DNA of 5,941 nucleotides from Candidatus Kuenenia stuttgartensis (GTDB taxonomy: Bacteria > Planctomycetota > UBA1135 > UBA2386), in the NCBI GenBank assembly GCA_945861365.1, contig CAMAUH010000289.1, forward strand, positions 1-5,941, given 5' to 3'. Made by a program: the position numbers and the translations under genes. The notes below the pieces were generated by a model. That model saw only the letters and a program-made list of their open reading frames with translations, was not told where the DNA came from and made no database searches. Positions 1 to 5,691 of the stretch are shown here, piece by piece (the stretch's first letter is position 1; each line of letters starts with the position of its first letter).

Positions 1-1028
1 TGCAGCGTGAACGCGTCGATCTTGGCGATCGCTTCGAGCTTCTTCGCGTCGCTGCCGTGGTGGCTGAGGTCGTGATGGCCGTCCGGCACTTCGAGGAAGC
101 GGTAGCTGCGGTTGCTGCCGGCGTTGCCGAGCATGAACGTCACCACGCGCGTCTGGTCGGTCGCGAACGCGATCGCGATCAGTTCGTACATCAGCGCCAC
201 GCGCTCGGCGTGGTCCTTGGCGCCGCTGAGCAGCGACACCGGCACCGGCGTGTCGCGATGGTCGCCGTCGAGGCGCTGCAGCCGCTGCTCGAGTTCGCGC
301 ACCGCGTGCAGGTACTGGTCGAGCTTCTGTCGGTCGGCGGTGCCGAGCTTGCCACCGAGCGACTTCGCGTCGGCGAGCACGAGGTCGAGCACCGAACGAT
401 CGCGTTCGCGCTGCGCCTTGGCAGCGGCAGCGTCGCTGGCCTGCTGCGGATCGCCGAACAGTCGCGCGAACACTGCCCGCGGATCGGTCTCCTTCGCCAC
501 CGGCGTGTCCGGCGCGCGCCAGCTGATGTTGCTCGAGTACGCGCACGAGTAGCCCGAATCGCAGGCGCCGGCGGACGCGCCGCGCTCCATGCCGAGTTCG
601 AGCGACGCGAACGGCCGCCCGCCGCCCGCCGTGCGCGCGATGACCTGGTCGATCGACACGCCGACGTGGATGTCGGTGCCGCCGGTCTTGCGCGGGTGCG
701 CGCAGGTCAGGAACGACGACGCCGAACGCGCGTGGTCGCCGGCGCCGTCGCCGTGCGCGCGGCCGCCGTCGATCGCGAGTCCCGAGAACACCGTCAGGCG
801 ATCACGCAGCGGCTGCAGCGGCGCCAGCGTGTCGGCGAGCTTCGCCGCGCGCCCTTCCCCGTCCGGGCGCCAATTCGCCATGTTCATGCCGTTCGGCGAG
901 AACACGAACAGTGCGCGGCGCGCGGGTGCGACCGGCCGCGCGAACGCGGGCTGCATCGCATCGAGCCACGGCAGCGCGAGGCAGGCGGCGCTGCCGCGCA
1001 AGAACGTCCGGCGATCGAGGGCGGGCAT
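1..1028 (-). CDS. DUF1552 (HXXSHH) family exported protein, C-terminus cut by window edge
   Basis: The reading frame is open from the ATG at 1028 to the left edge, giving 342 residues; family members are usually somewhat over 400, so the last part is outside the window. The N-terminus has a Tat-like signal: D5-R6-R7-T8-F9-L10-R11, then a short hydrophobic stretch (G12-W21) and a possible AFA cleavage site near residue 30. Family landmarks follow in order: FSPNGMNMANW (43-53), HGDGAGDH ending at His99, SSFLT (104-108), CDSGYSC (156-162), PRAVFARLFG (183-192) and, near the edge, HHDLSHHG with the diagnostic H-x-x-S-H-H at 319-324. The molecular function of DUF1552 is not established. Such genes are common in planctomycetes and myxobacteria, often near DUF1592-type cytochrome-like genes, but none is visible here. 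No strong ribosome binding site precedes the start. It lies 67 nt downstream of the lipoprotein gene on the same strand. Confidence 0.93.
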   Translation of the reverse strand, partial: MPALDRRTFLRGSAACLALPWLDAMQPAFARPVAPARRALFVFSPNGMNMANWRPDGEGRAAKLADTLAPLQPLRDRLTVFSGLAIDGGRAHGDGAGDHARSASSFLTCAHPRKTGGTDIHVGVSIDQVIARTAGGGRPFASLELGMERGASAGACDSGYSCAYSSNISWRAPDTPVAKETDPRAVFARLFGDPQQASDAAAAKAQRERDRSVLDLVLADAKSLGGKLGTADRQKLDQYLHAVRELEQRLQRLDGDHRDTPVPVSLLSGAKDHAERVALMYELIAIAFATDQTRVVTFMLGNAGSNRSYRFLEVPDGHHDLSHHGSDAKKLEAIAKIDAFTL

Positions 1029-1048
1029 GGCCCGGCATCTTCAGGCCA

Positions 1049-1064
1049 GGCGCCCCGCGGCGCC
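1049..1064. repeat. GC-rich inverted repeat between lipoprotein and DUF1552 genes
   Basis: GGCGCC-CCGC-GGCGCC can fold as a 6-bp stem with a 4-nt loop. It is flanked by CCAGG (1046-1050) and CCTGG (1069-1073), which could pair as an alternative, longer structure. It sits in the 67-nt gap after the lipoprotein stop (1096) and before the DUF1552 start (1028) in minus-strand direction. No T-run follows on either strand, so a classical intrinsic terminator is not supported. An intercistronic RNA structure or chance in GC-rich DNA are both possible. Confidence 0.3.
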
Positions 1065-1095
1065 AAGCCCTGGTCGCGTTCCGGCCGCCGCGGTC

Positions 1096-1545
1096 TCAGC
1101 GTTCGCCGAGATTGATCGCGAACGCGGCAGTCTCGCCGAGCATGCCGTCCTCCAGCATCAGGTCGCGGATCTCGATCTGGTAGTTGCCGGGGATCGGCGT
1201 CTCGCCGACCTCGAAGTACCAGGTCCAATCGGAGTTGCTCTTCGCACGGACCTCGGCTTTGGGGTTCCGCCACGACGCCTTCGCCGCGACCTCGCGACCG
1301 TTGTAGAGCAGGCGCACGTTGCCCTGGTCGAACTTGAGCTTGCCCTCGTAGTCGTTCCAGATGCGCACGCGCGCGTCGATGCGCTGGCTGCGCACGTTGT
1401 TGACGCACGAGATGACGTCGATGCGCAGGCCGGCGGTCGTGACCTGCGGCGGCTGCGGGATGCGCGGCGCACGGCAGCCCGCAGTGAAGGCGAGCGACAG
1501 CGCCAGGACGGAGAACGCGGCGGCGGAGCGGAGACTGGACGACAT
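1096..1545 (-). CDS. Predicted lipoprotein of unknown function, 149 aa
   Basis: I do not recognise the family. With the ATG at 1545 the protein has a compact lipoprotein signal: a short n-region with Arg6, a hydrophobic core (A8-A19) and a lipobox-like T21-A22-G23-C24, so Cys24 would be the lipidated residue. Thr at -3 is less usual than Leu. A Pro-rich linker (27-33) follows. The mature part has alternating hydrophobic and polar segments (LRIDVISCV 40-48, IDARVRIWND 56-65, VRLLYNGREV 77-86, WTWYFEV 107-113, YQIEIRDL 122-129), which suggests a small beta-sandwich like DUF4352- or LEA14-type domains; that fold is my inference. A TTG at 1581 would add 12 residues ahead of the signal peptide and is less likely. 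It lies 87 nt downstream of the kinase stop and 67 nt upstream of the DUF1552 start, so it may share their transcript. No Shine-Dalgarno site is visible. Confidence 0.8.
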   Translation of the reverse strand: MSSSLRSAAAFSVLALSLAFTAGCRAPRIPQPPQVTTAGLRIDVISCVNNVRSQRIDARVRIWNDYEGKLKFDQGNVRLLYNGREVAAKASWRNPKAEVRAKSNSDWTWYFEVGETPIPGNYQIEIRDLMLEDGMLGETAAFAINLGER

Positions 1546-1583
1546 CCCGGCAGTTTGCGCGAACGGTACTCGCGCGCGCAACG

Positions 1584-1617
1584 GCCAGCGTGCCCACGAC
1601 GCACGATGGTCGCTGGC
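1584..1617. repeat. Inverted repeat in kinase-lipoprotein gap
   Basis: GCCAGCG (1584-1590) and CGCTGGC (1611-1617) are perfect 7-bp arms around a 20-nt spacer. A competing inner pairing CGTGC (1589-1593) with GCACG (1601-1605) is also possible. It lies in the 87-nt space between the kinase stop and the lipoprotein start on the minus strand. There is no T-run, so a factor-independent terminator is doubtful; it may be an intercistronic RNA hairpin or chance. Confidence 0.25.
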
Positions 1618-1632
1618 ACAGGGGCCGGGCTC

Positions 1633-2817
1633 TCAGCCGATCTCGCAGGGCCCGGTGCCGATGCGCAGCAGATCGAAGCCCGGATCGACGCCGAACCGCT
1701 CGCGGAACACGGGCCCGACCCGCGCCGCGACCACTTCCGCCTGGCCCGGGCGCAGCAGCGCGATGCCGCAGCCGCCGAAGCCCGCACCGGTGAGCCGCGC
1801 GCCGAACACGCCGTCGCAGGCGCGCGCCGCCGCGGTGATCACGTCGAGTTCGTCGCAGCTGACCTCGTAGTCGCGCGCCGTCGACAGGTGGCTCTGGTTC
1901 AGCAGTGCACCGAGACCGCCGTAGTCGTGGGCCCGCAGCGCCAAAGCACCCTTGCGGGTGCGTTCCATCTCGCTGACGACGTGGCGCGCGCGCCGGAACG
2001 TGGTGTCGTCCATCGCCGACTTCGCCATCTCGAGATCGCCCATCGAATAGAGCGCGAGGTGCGGCAGGTCGCGGCCGTGCGTGCGCAGGATCTCGTGCGC
2101 GGTGGCGCACTGCGCGACCCGTTCGTTGAAGCCGCTCTTCGCCAGCAGCCGCGGCTTCCTGGTGTCGAGCACCAGCACCTCGCAAGCGTTGCCGTCGAAC
2201 GGCACGTGCTCCCAGCGCGGGCCGGCGCAGTGCAGCAGCAGCACCTGGCCGGCGCGACCGAGCGCCGACGCGAACTGGTCCATGATGCCGCAGCGCACGC
2301 CGACGAAGCCGGTCTCGGCCCGGTGCGCCAGCAGCGCCAACTGCTGCCGGTCGAGTTGCGTGCCGTGCAGCGTGTCGAGCGCCAGCGCGGTGACGACCTC
2401 GATCGCCGCCGACGACGACAGCCCGGACGCCATTGGCAGGTCGCCGGCGAACACCGCCTCGAAGCCGCGGTTGACGCCGGTCGTCTGGCGGAAGCCCTGC
2501 CACACGCCGAGCGGATAACCGGTCCAGCCGAGCTCGGGCCGCGTGCGTTCGCCGACCTCGCGCGCATCGAGGTCGATGGTCAGCGTCTGGTCGAGGCTGC
2601 GCAGCGCGATGCGGCCGTCGTCGCGCCCGCGGATCGCCATGTAGATGCCGCGGTCGACGGCCATCGGCAGCACGTCGCCGCCGTTGTAGTCCAGGTGAGC
2701 CCCGATCAGGTTGATGCGGCCGGGGGCGAAGAAGCGCCGGAACGGCGCCGCACCGAAGTCCGCCCGGAAGCGCACCGCGATGGCATCGAGCAGTCGGGAG
2801 CGGGTCGGTGGCTGCAT
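1633..2817 (-). CDS. Galactokinase-family GHMP sugar-1-kinase with an altered sugar pocket
   Basis: This is a cytoplasmic GHMP-superfamily kinase that should phosphorylate the anomeric carbon of a hexose or hexuronate with ATP. Its 394 residues match galactokinase length. The galactokinase signature is at 33-47 (GRINLIGAHLDYNGG), the phosphate-binding loop at 131-138 (SGLSSSAA), the catalytic-Asp motif at 176-184 (CGIMDQFAS, Asp180) and the third GHMP motif at 339-350 (GARLTGAGFGGC). Aligned with human GALK1, Arg37, His44 and Asp46 are kept (Arg34, His41, Asp43), but Glu43 is Ala40 and the next variable position is Leu42 instead of Thr. That Glu contacts galactose, so the substrate may differ, for example galacturonate; I therefore give no gene symbol. 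The ATG at 2817 is chosen because GAGGA lies 3 nt upstream and the fold begins soon after. A GTG at 3120 would run antisense through the isomerase gene. No galT or galE neighbour is visible. The gene diverges from the isomerase gene and heads a possible three-gene minus-strand unit. Confidence 0.92.
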   Translation of the reverse strand: MQPPTRSRLLDAIAVRFRADFGAAPFRRFFAPGRINLIGAHLDYNGGDVLPMAVDRGIYMAIRGRDDGRIALRSLDQTLTIDLDAREVGERTRPELGWTGYPLGVWQGFRQTTGVNRGFEAVFAGDLPMASGLSSSAAIEVVTALALDTLHGTQLDRQQLALLAHRAETGFVGVRCGIMDQFASALGRAGQVLLLHCAGPRWEHVPFDGNACEVLVLDTRKPRLLAKSGFNERVAQCATAHEILRTHGRDLPHLALYSMGDLEMAKSAMDDTTFRRARHVVSEMERTRKGALALRAHDYGGLGALLNQSHLSTARDYEVSCDELDVITAAARACDGVFGARLTGAGFGGCGIALLRPGQAEVVAARVGPVFRERFGVDPGFDLLRIGTGPCEIG

Positions 2818-2820
2818 GGG

Positions 2821-2825
2821 TCCTC
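2821..2825 (-). promoter_or_regulatory. Shine-Dalgarno-like site for the GHMP kinase
   Basis: Read on the minus strand, GAGGA ends 3 nt before the ATG at 2817. The spacing is short, but this is the clearest ribosome binding site in the window. It supports the start at 2817 over the longer open frame upstream. Confidence 0.5.
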
Positions 2826-2868
2826 GGGGCGCAGCGGACCGTTGCCGCGCGAGTCCCGCATCGAACCT

Positions 2869-2897
2869 GCCGTCGGCACGGCGTTCAAGCCGACGGC
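2869..2897. repeat. 9-bp inverted repeat in the divergent intergenic region (candidate operator)
   Basis: GCCGTCGGC (2869-2877) and GCCGACGGC (2889-2897) are perfect reverse complements separated by 11 nt. The arm centres are 20 bp apart, about two helical turns, a geometry that suits a dimeric DNA-binding protein. It lies 52-80 nt upstream of the kinase ATG and 79-107 nt upstream of the isomerase ATG. It could also fold as a hairpin in the kinase leader RNA. No regulator gene is visible nearby, so the operator role is inference. Confidence 0.4.
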
Positions 2898-2958
2898 GCT
2901 GCGGGCCGAACCTTGTCTGCGGACGCGCGCGCGCCGTTACGCACCACGGCCCGTCCGC

Positions 2959-2966
2959 TATAGCTT
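2959..2966 (+). promoter_or_regulatory. Possible -10 element close to the isomerase start
   Basis: TATAGCTT is the most AT-rich spot in the 158-bp divergent region. It contains a TATAGC hexamer (2959-2964) and an overlapping TAGCTT that fits TAnnnT (2961-2966). Transcription would start around 2971-2974, only a few bases before the ATG at 2976, which has no Shine-Dalgarno site. GCTATAGC (2957-2964) is palindromic, so the hexamer also reads on the minus strand toward the kinase. No convincing -35 box is seen. Confidence 0.35.
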
Positions 2967-2975
2967 GCAATCCAC

Positions 2976-4112
2976 ATGAGCGCAGCCCACCCGTTGCCAT
3001 CGACGCTCCGGCGTCGCGTCGCCGCCGCCTGCACGTTGCCGTTCGCCCTGGCGCTGGCGGCGCAGGAACCGCAAGCGCCGGCCGGCAAGCCAGCACCGGC
3101 TCCCGCTGCCTCGCCGGCACAGCCGCAAGCGCCCCACTTCCTGGTGCGGCGCTACCCGCAGGACAAGGACGTGCCGGTCGCGATCGTCGGCTCCCGCACG
3201 CTGACGCTCGGCGACCTGATCGACCACATCTCCGCGCGCCACTATCCGCCGTTCAAGCAACTGCTGGAGTCGACGGACCACCCGGAGTTCCAGCGCATGC
3301 TGAGTTCGGACCTGGTCGCGCCGTGGGTGCGCCACCTCGCCGACCTGGAGGCGCTGCAGCAGACGTTCGCGGAGGAACTGAAGGACAAGGCGAAGGTCGA
3401 AGCGGCGCAGAGTGCGGCGCTGAAGGCGAGCTTCCAGCGCTTCCTCGACAGCTACGCCGAGGATCGCAAGAAGCGCGGCATCGAGGCGCCGCTGACGCAG
3501 CAGCGCGTCAACCAGCTGCTGACCGACTTCCAGCACCGCAACGGCCTCGCCGCCGAACTGCAGGGCACGCTCGAACTGCTCGAACCCGGCGACTGGTCGC
3601 GCGCCCAGCTGCAGCAGTTCTTCAACGACAACGCGCGCGCGTTCGGCGGCCAGGTGACGATGTCGCACATCCTGGTCCAGCACCGCGACGCCGGCACCGG
3701 CATCCTGCTCGACCAGGAAGGCGTAACGCGCGCCAACAACCGCATCGCCGACATCAAGGCGCGGCTGAAGCCCGACGGCAGCAACTTCGAGGAGATCGCC
3801 CGCCTCTACTCCGACGACACGCGCAGCGGCCAGGACGGCGGCCAGCTGGTCGGCGTGCACCGCTACGACGACCGGCTGCCGGCAACGCTGTGCCGCGCAC
3901 TGTGGAGCCTGCGCGACGGCGAGCTCGCGACCGAACCGGTCGAGACGCAGTACGGCTGGCACCTGATCAAGCGCGTCGAGTTCAACCAGCAGGCGTTCAT
4001 CCTGTTCACCGACGACGCGATCCCGACCATCAAGTACGTGATGACGCGCGCCCGGCAGGAAGAGCGCATCGTGTTCGCGCGCGCCCAGACCAAGCTGCGC
4101 CTGCTGCTGTGA
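2976..4112 (+). CDS. Exported PpiC/SurA-type peptidyl-prolyl cis-trans isomerase
   Basis: The 378-residue product looks like a periplasmic or envelope-associated parvulin-type foldase, which would catalyse prolyl isomerisation and may chaperone exported proteins. The N-terminus is a Sec-type signal: L11-R12-R13-R14, a hydrophobic core (V15-A29) and likely cleavage near A29-Q30. A Pro/Ala-rich linker (31-53) follows. A SurA-like N-terminal segment begins with VAIVGSRTLTLGDL (68-81) and continues as charged helices to about 215. The rotamase domain spans about 226-334, with SHILV (230-234), FEEIARLYSDD (271-281), GQDGGQL (285-291) and the closing YGWHLIKR (326-333). About 45 residues follow, ending in a basic stretch. 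There is one rotamase domain only, unlike two-domain E. coli SurA, and GGQLVG replaces the usual GGDLG. The ATG at 2976 is the start that gives the signal peptide; there is no ribosome binding site. It diverges from the kinase gene and converges on the DUF1294 gene with 3 bp between stops. Confidence 0.92.
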   Translation: MSAAHPLPSTLRRRVAAACTLPFALALAAQEPQAPAGKPAPAPAASPAQPQAPHFLVRRYPQDKDVPVAIVGSRTLTLGDLIDHISARHYPPFKQLLESTDHPEFQRMLSSDLVAPWVRHLADLEALQQTFAEELKDKAKVEAAQSAALKASFQRFLDSYAEDRKKRGIEAPLTQQRVNQLLTDFQHRNGLAAELQGTLELLEPGDWSRAQLQQFFNDNARAFGGQVTMSHILVQHRDAGTGILLDQEGVTRANNRIADIKARLKPDGSNFEEIARLYSDDTRSGQDGGQLVGVHRYDDRLPATLCRALWSLRDGELATEPVETQYGWHLIKRVEFNQQAFILFTDDAIPTIKYVMTRARQEERIVFARAQTKLRLLL

Positions 4113-4115
4113 GCG

Positions 4116-4385
4116 TCACTGCAGGCTCAACCACACCAGCAGCCAGAACGGGTTCAGCACGGTCCAGGTGATCGCCCAGCGGCGGAACGGCTGCTTCACC
4201 GTCTTGTGCCGGAACAGCGACATCGCCAGCCAGGCACCGACCCAGCCGCCGAGAAGGATCAGCCAAAGCAGCGTGCGCTCGGGCACGCGGCGACCGGTGC
4301 CGCGACTGCGCCATTTGTCGAAGCCGTAGACCAGCACCGCGGTCACGTTCAGCAGCAGCACCAGCGCCCAGGCGAGTTCCAGCAT
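4116..4385 (-). CDS. DUF1294 family small membrane protein, 89 aa
   Basis: The protein matches the DUF1294 pattern of small inner-membrane proteins of unknown function. Three hydrophobic segments are visible at about 3-22, 38-57 and 70-88. The characteristic parts are YGFDKWRS (20-27) after the first segment, RVPERTLL (33-40), LGGWVGAW (45-52) and FRHKTVKQPFR (58-68), the last a basic loop between segments two and three. The length is typical of the family. The start at 4385 places the first membrane segment directly at the N-terminus; no Shine-Dalgarno site is visible, so the start is moderately certain. The gene converges on the isomerase gene with stops three bases apart and no room for a terminator. 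It diverges from the threonine dehydratase gene across 65 bp. Confidence 0.88.
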   Translation of the reverse strand: MLELAWALVLLLNVTAVLVYGFDKWRSRGTGRRVPERTLLWLILLGGWVGAWLAMSLFRHKTVKQPFRRWAITWTVLNPFWLLVWLSLQ

Positions 4386-4434
4386 CGCGCCATGATGCGG
4401 AACGCCACGTACGGCGGCAACGCGCGTGTGTCGC

Positions 4435-4440
4435 TACGCT
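4435..4440 (+). promoter_or_regulatory. Possible -10 element close to the threonine dehydratase start
   Basis: TACGCT fits the TAnnnT pattern and ends 10 nt before the ATG at 4451, which lacks a Shine-Dalgarno site. The spacing is almost the same as for the TAnnnT-like element ahead of the isomerase gene (9 nt). The 65-bp divergent gap to the DUF1294 gene leaves little room for a conventional promoter with a long leader. The sequence match alone is weak. Confidence 0.25.
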
Positions 4441-4450
4441 CCGCGCCCCC

Positions 4451-5659
4451 ATGCAGGTCACCGCGCAAGACATCGCCGCCGCCCACCGCGCCATCGCGCC
4501 CCACATCCAGCGCACGCCGACCATCGAGGCACCGCGCCTCGGCGAACTGCTCGGCCTGCGGCTGTGGCTGAAGCTCGAGAACCTGCAGTTCACCGGCTCG
4601 TTCAAGGACCGCGGCAGCTGCCTGAAGCTCCAGCGCCTCGCGCAATCGGCCGAACCACCCGCCGGCGTCGTCGCCGCCTCCGCCGGCAACCACGCGCAGG
4701 GCGTCGCCTACCACGCGCGCCGGCTCGGCATGAAGGCGATCATCGTGATGCCGCTGACGACGCCGTTCTCGAAGATCGAGCGCACCGAATGGCTCGGCGC
4801 CGAGGTCGTGCTGCGCGGCGAATCGGTCGCCGAATCGACCGTGCATGCGCGCGAACTCGCCACCACGCGCGGCTACGTGTTCGTGCACCCCTACGACGAC
4901 GCGCTGGTGGTCGCCGGCCAGGGCACGATCGCGATCGAGATGCTCGAGGACCGCCCCGACCTCGACACGCTGGTGGTGCCGATCGGCGGCGGCGGCCTGT
5001 GTGGCGGCATCGCGGTGTGGGCCAAGCACAAGAAGCCCGACATCAAGATCTACGGCGTGCAGACGACCATGTGCCCGTCGATGCGCGCGCTGGTCCGCGG
5101 CGAACCGATGCCGCCGCTGCACACGCACACGCTGGCCGACGGCATCGCGGTGAAGACCCCCGGCGTCATCACGTCGGAGATCATCAAGGAACTGGTCGAC
5201 GACGTGCTGCTGGTCGACGAGGTCGACATCGAGACCGCGGTGCAGGTGCTCGCCGCACAACAGAAGGTCGTCGCCGAAGGTGCCGGCGCCGCCGGCTTCG
5301 CGGCGGTGCAGCGCCACGCGGACCTGTTCCGCGGCCGCCAGGTCGGCGTCGTCATCTGCGGCGGCAACATCGACCGCCGCATGCTGTCGACGGTGCTGCT
5401 GCGCGGCCTCAAGCGCGACGGCAAGATCGCCAAGCTCCGCATCGCGATCCACGACGTGCCCGGCGTGCTGGCGCGGGTCACGCAGATGGTCGGCGCCGCC
5501 GGCGCGGACATCATCGACATCGAGCACCAGCGCCTGTTCACCGGCCTGTCGCCGCGCCAGGCCGAACTCGACATCGTCATGGAGACGCGCGGCCAGGCGC
5601 ACGTCGATCGCATCCTGGCGGCCTTGCGCGACGTCGGCTTCGAGGCGCAGTCGCTGTAG
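4451..5659 (+). CDS. ilvA: Threonine ammonia-lyase (PLP-dependent) with C-terminal ACT domain
   Basis: This cytoplasmic fold-type II PLP enzyme is expected to convert L-threonine to 2-oxobutanoate and ammonia, feeding isoleucine synthesis or threonine breakdown; serine may also be used. The catalytic domain covers about 1-320: KLENLQFTGSFKDRG with the PLP-binding Lys52, SAGNHAQG (77-84), the phosphate-binding loop GGGGLCGG (179-186), AEGAGAAG near 275-282 and VICGGNID near 309-316, with a Cys in the segment next to the PLP ring nitrogen. A single ACT regulatory domain fills about 328-402, beginning KLRIAIHDVPGVLARV and containing DIEHQR. The 402-residue length and one ACT domain match the TdcB/IlvA type with one short C-terminal regulatory domain (TIGR01127-like) rather than E. 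coli IlvA, which has a longer regulatory region. SFKDRG is a less common variant of SFKxRG. The ATG at 4451 starts just before the conserved N-terminal helix. No isoleucine-pathway neighbour is visible, so a biosynthetic role is not shown. Confidence 0.94.
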   Translation: MQVTAQDIAAAHRAIAPHIQRTPTIEAPRLGELLGLRLWLKLENLQFTGSFKDRGSCLKLQRLAQSAEPPAGVVAASAGNHAQGVAYHARRLGMKAIIVMPLTTPFSKIERTEWLGAEVVLRGESVAESTVHARELATTRGYVFVHPYDDALVVAGQGTIAIEMLEDRPDLDTLVVPIGGGGLCGGIAVWAKHKKPDIKIYGVQTTMCPSMRALVRGEPMPPLHTHTLADGIAVKTPGVITSEIIKELVDDVLLVDEVDIETAVQVLAAQQKVVAEGAGAAGFAAVQRHADLFRGRQVGVVICGGNIDRRMLSTVLLRGLKRDGKIAKLRIAIHDVPGVLARVTQMVGAAGADIIDIEHQRLFTGLSPRQAELDIVMETRGQAHVDRILAALRDVGFEAQSL

Positions 5660-5665
5660 GGCCGC

Positions 5666-5681
5666 GGCGGTCGCGACCGCC
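5666..5681. terminator. 16-bp perfect palindrome between convergent genes (possible bidirectional terminator)
   Basis: GGCGGTCGCGACCGCC is a perfect palindrome that begins 7 nt after the dehydratase stop. In RNA it can form a 6-bp GC-rich stem with a CGCG loop. It occupies the 32-nt gap before the stop of the convergent gene at 5692, where a shared terminator is expected. There is no T-run on either side, so termination efficiency is doubtful; a protein-binding palindrome is the alternative. Confidence 0.4.
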
Positions 5682-5691
5682 CGCTATCGCG

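Noticed and set aside
57..1115. Plus-strand open frame of 352 codons at the left end
   Set aside because: It is antisense to the DUF1552 gene, whose HXXSHH motif and Tat-like signal are clear; the shadow product is His/Arg/Ala-rich without domains.
884..2503. Minus-strand open frame of 539 codons
   Set aside because: It is another frame of the kinase, lipoprotein and DUF1552 region and lacks any motif; the real frames explain the DNA.
2924..2934. Alternating CG run as possible Z-DNA
   Set aside because: Eleven alternating bases are unremarkable at this GC content; similar runs occur elsewhere, for example near 1571-1579.
2919..2958. 7-bp inverted repeat GCGGACG / CGTCCGC with a 26-nt spacer
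   Set aside because: The arms are short and GC-only apart from one position and the spacer is long; chance pairing is likely in this sequence.
589..2979. Plus-strand open frame of 796 codons
   Set aside because: It runs antisense across the DUF1552, lipoprotein and kinase genes, which all have recognisable domains or signals. Its translation is Arg/Ala/Val-rich low-complexity sequence with no motifs, a usual shadow in GC-rich DNA.
1633..3120. Longer kinase starting at a GTG at 3120
   Set aside because: The extra 101 residues would overlap the isomerase coding region antisense, are Arg-rich and have no family counterpart; the ATG at 2817 has a GAGGA just upstream.
2958..3962. Minus-strand open frame of 334 codons
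   Set aside because: It is antisense to the isomerase gene, rich in Arg/Val/Leu/Ala, with no recognisable domain.
2711..4171. Plus-strand open frame of 486 codons
   Set aside because: It is the wrong frame over the isomerase gene, which has a signal peptide and a complete rotamase domain in its own frame.
4349..5602. Minus-strand open frame of 417 codons
   Set aside because: It is antisense to the threonine dehydratase gene; the His/Asp/Arg-rich product is a typical mirror of a GC-rich gene.
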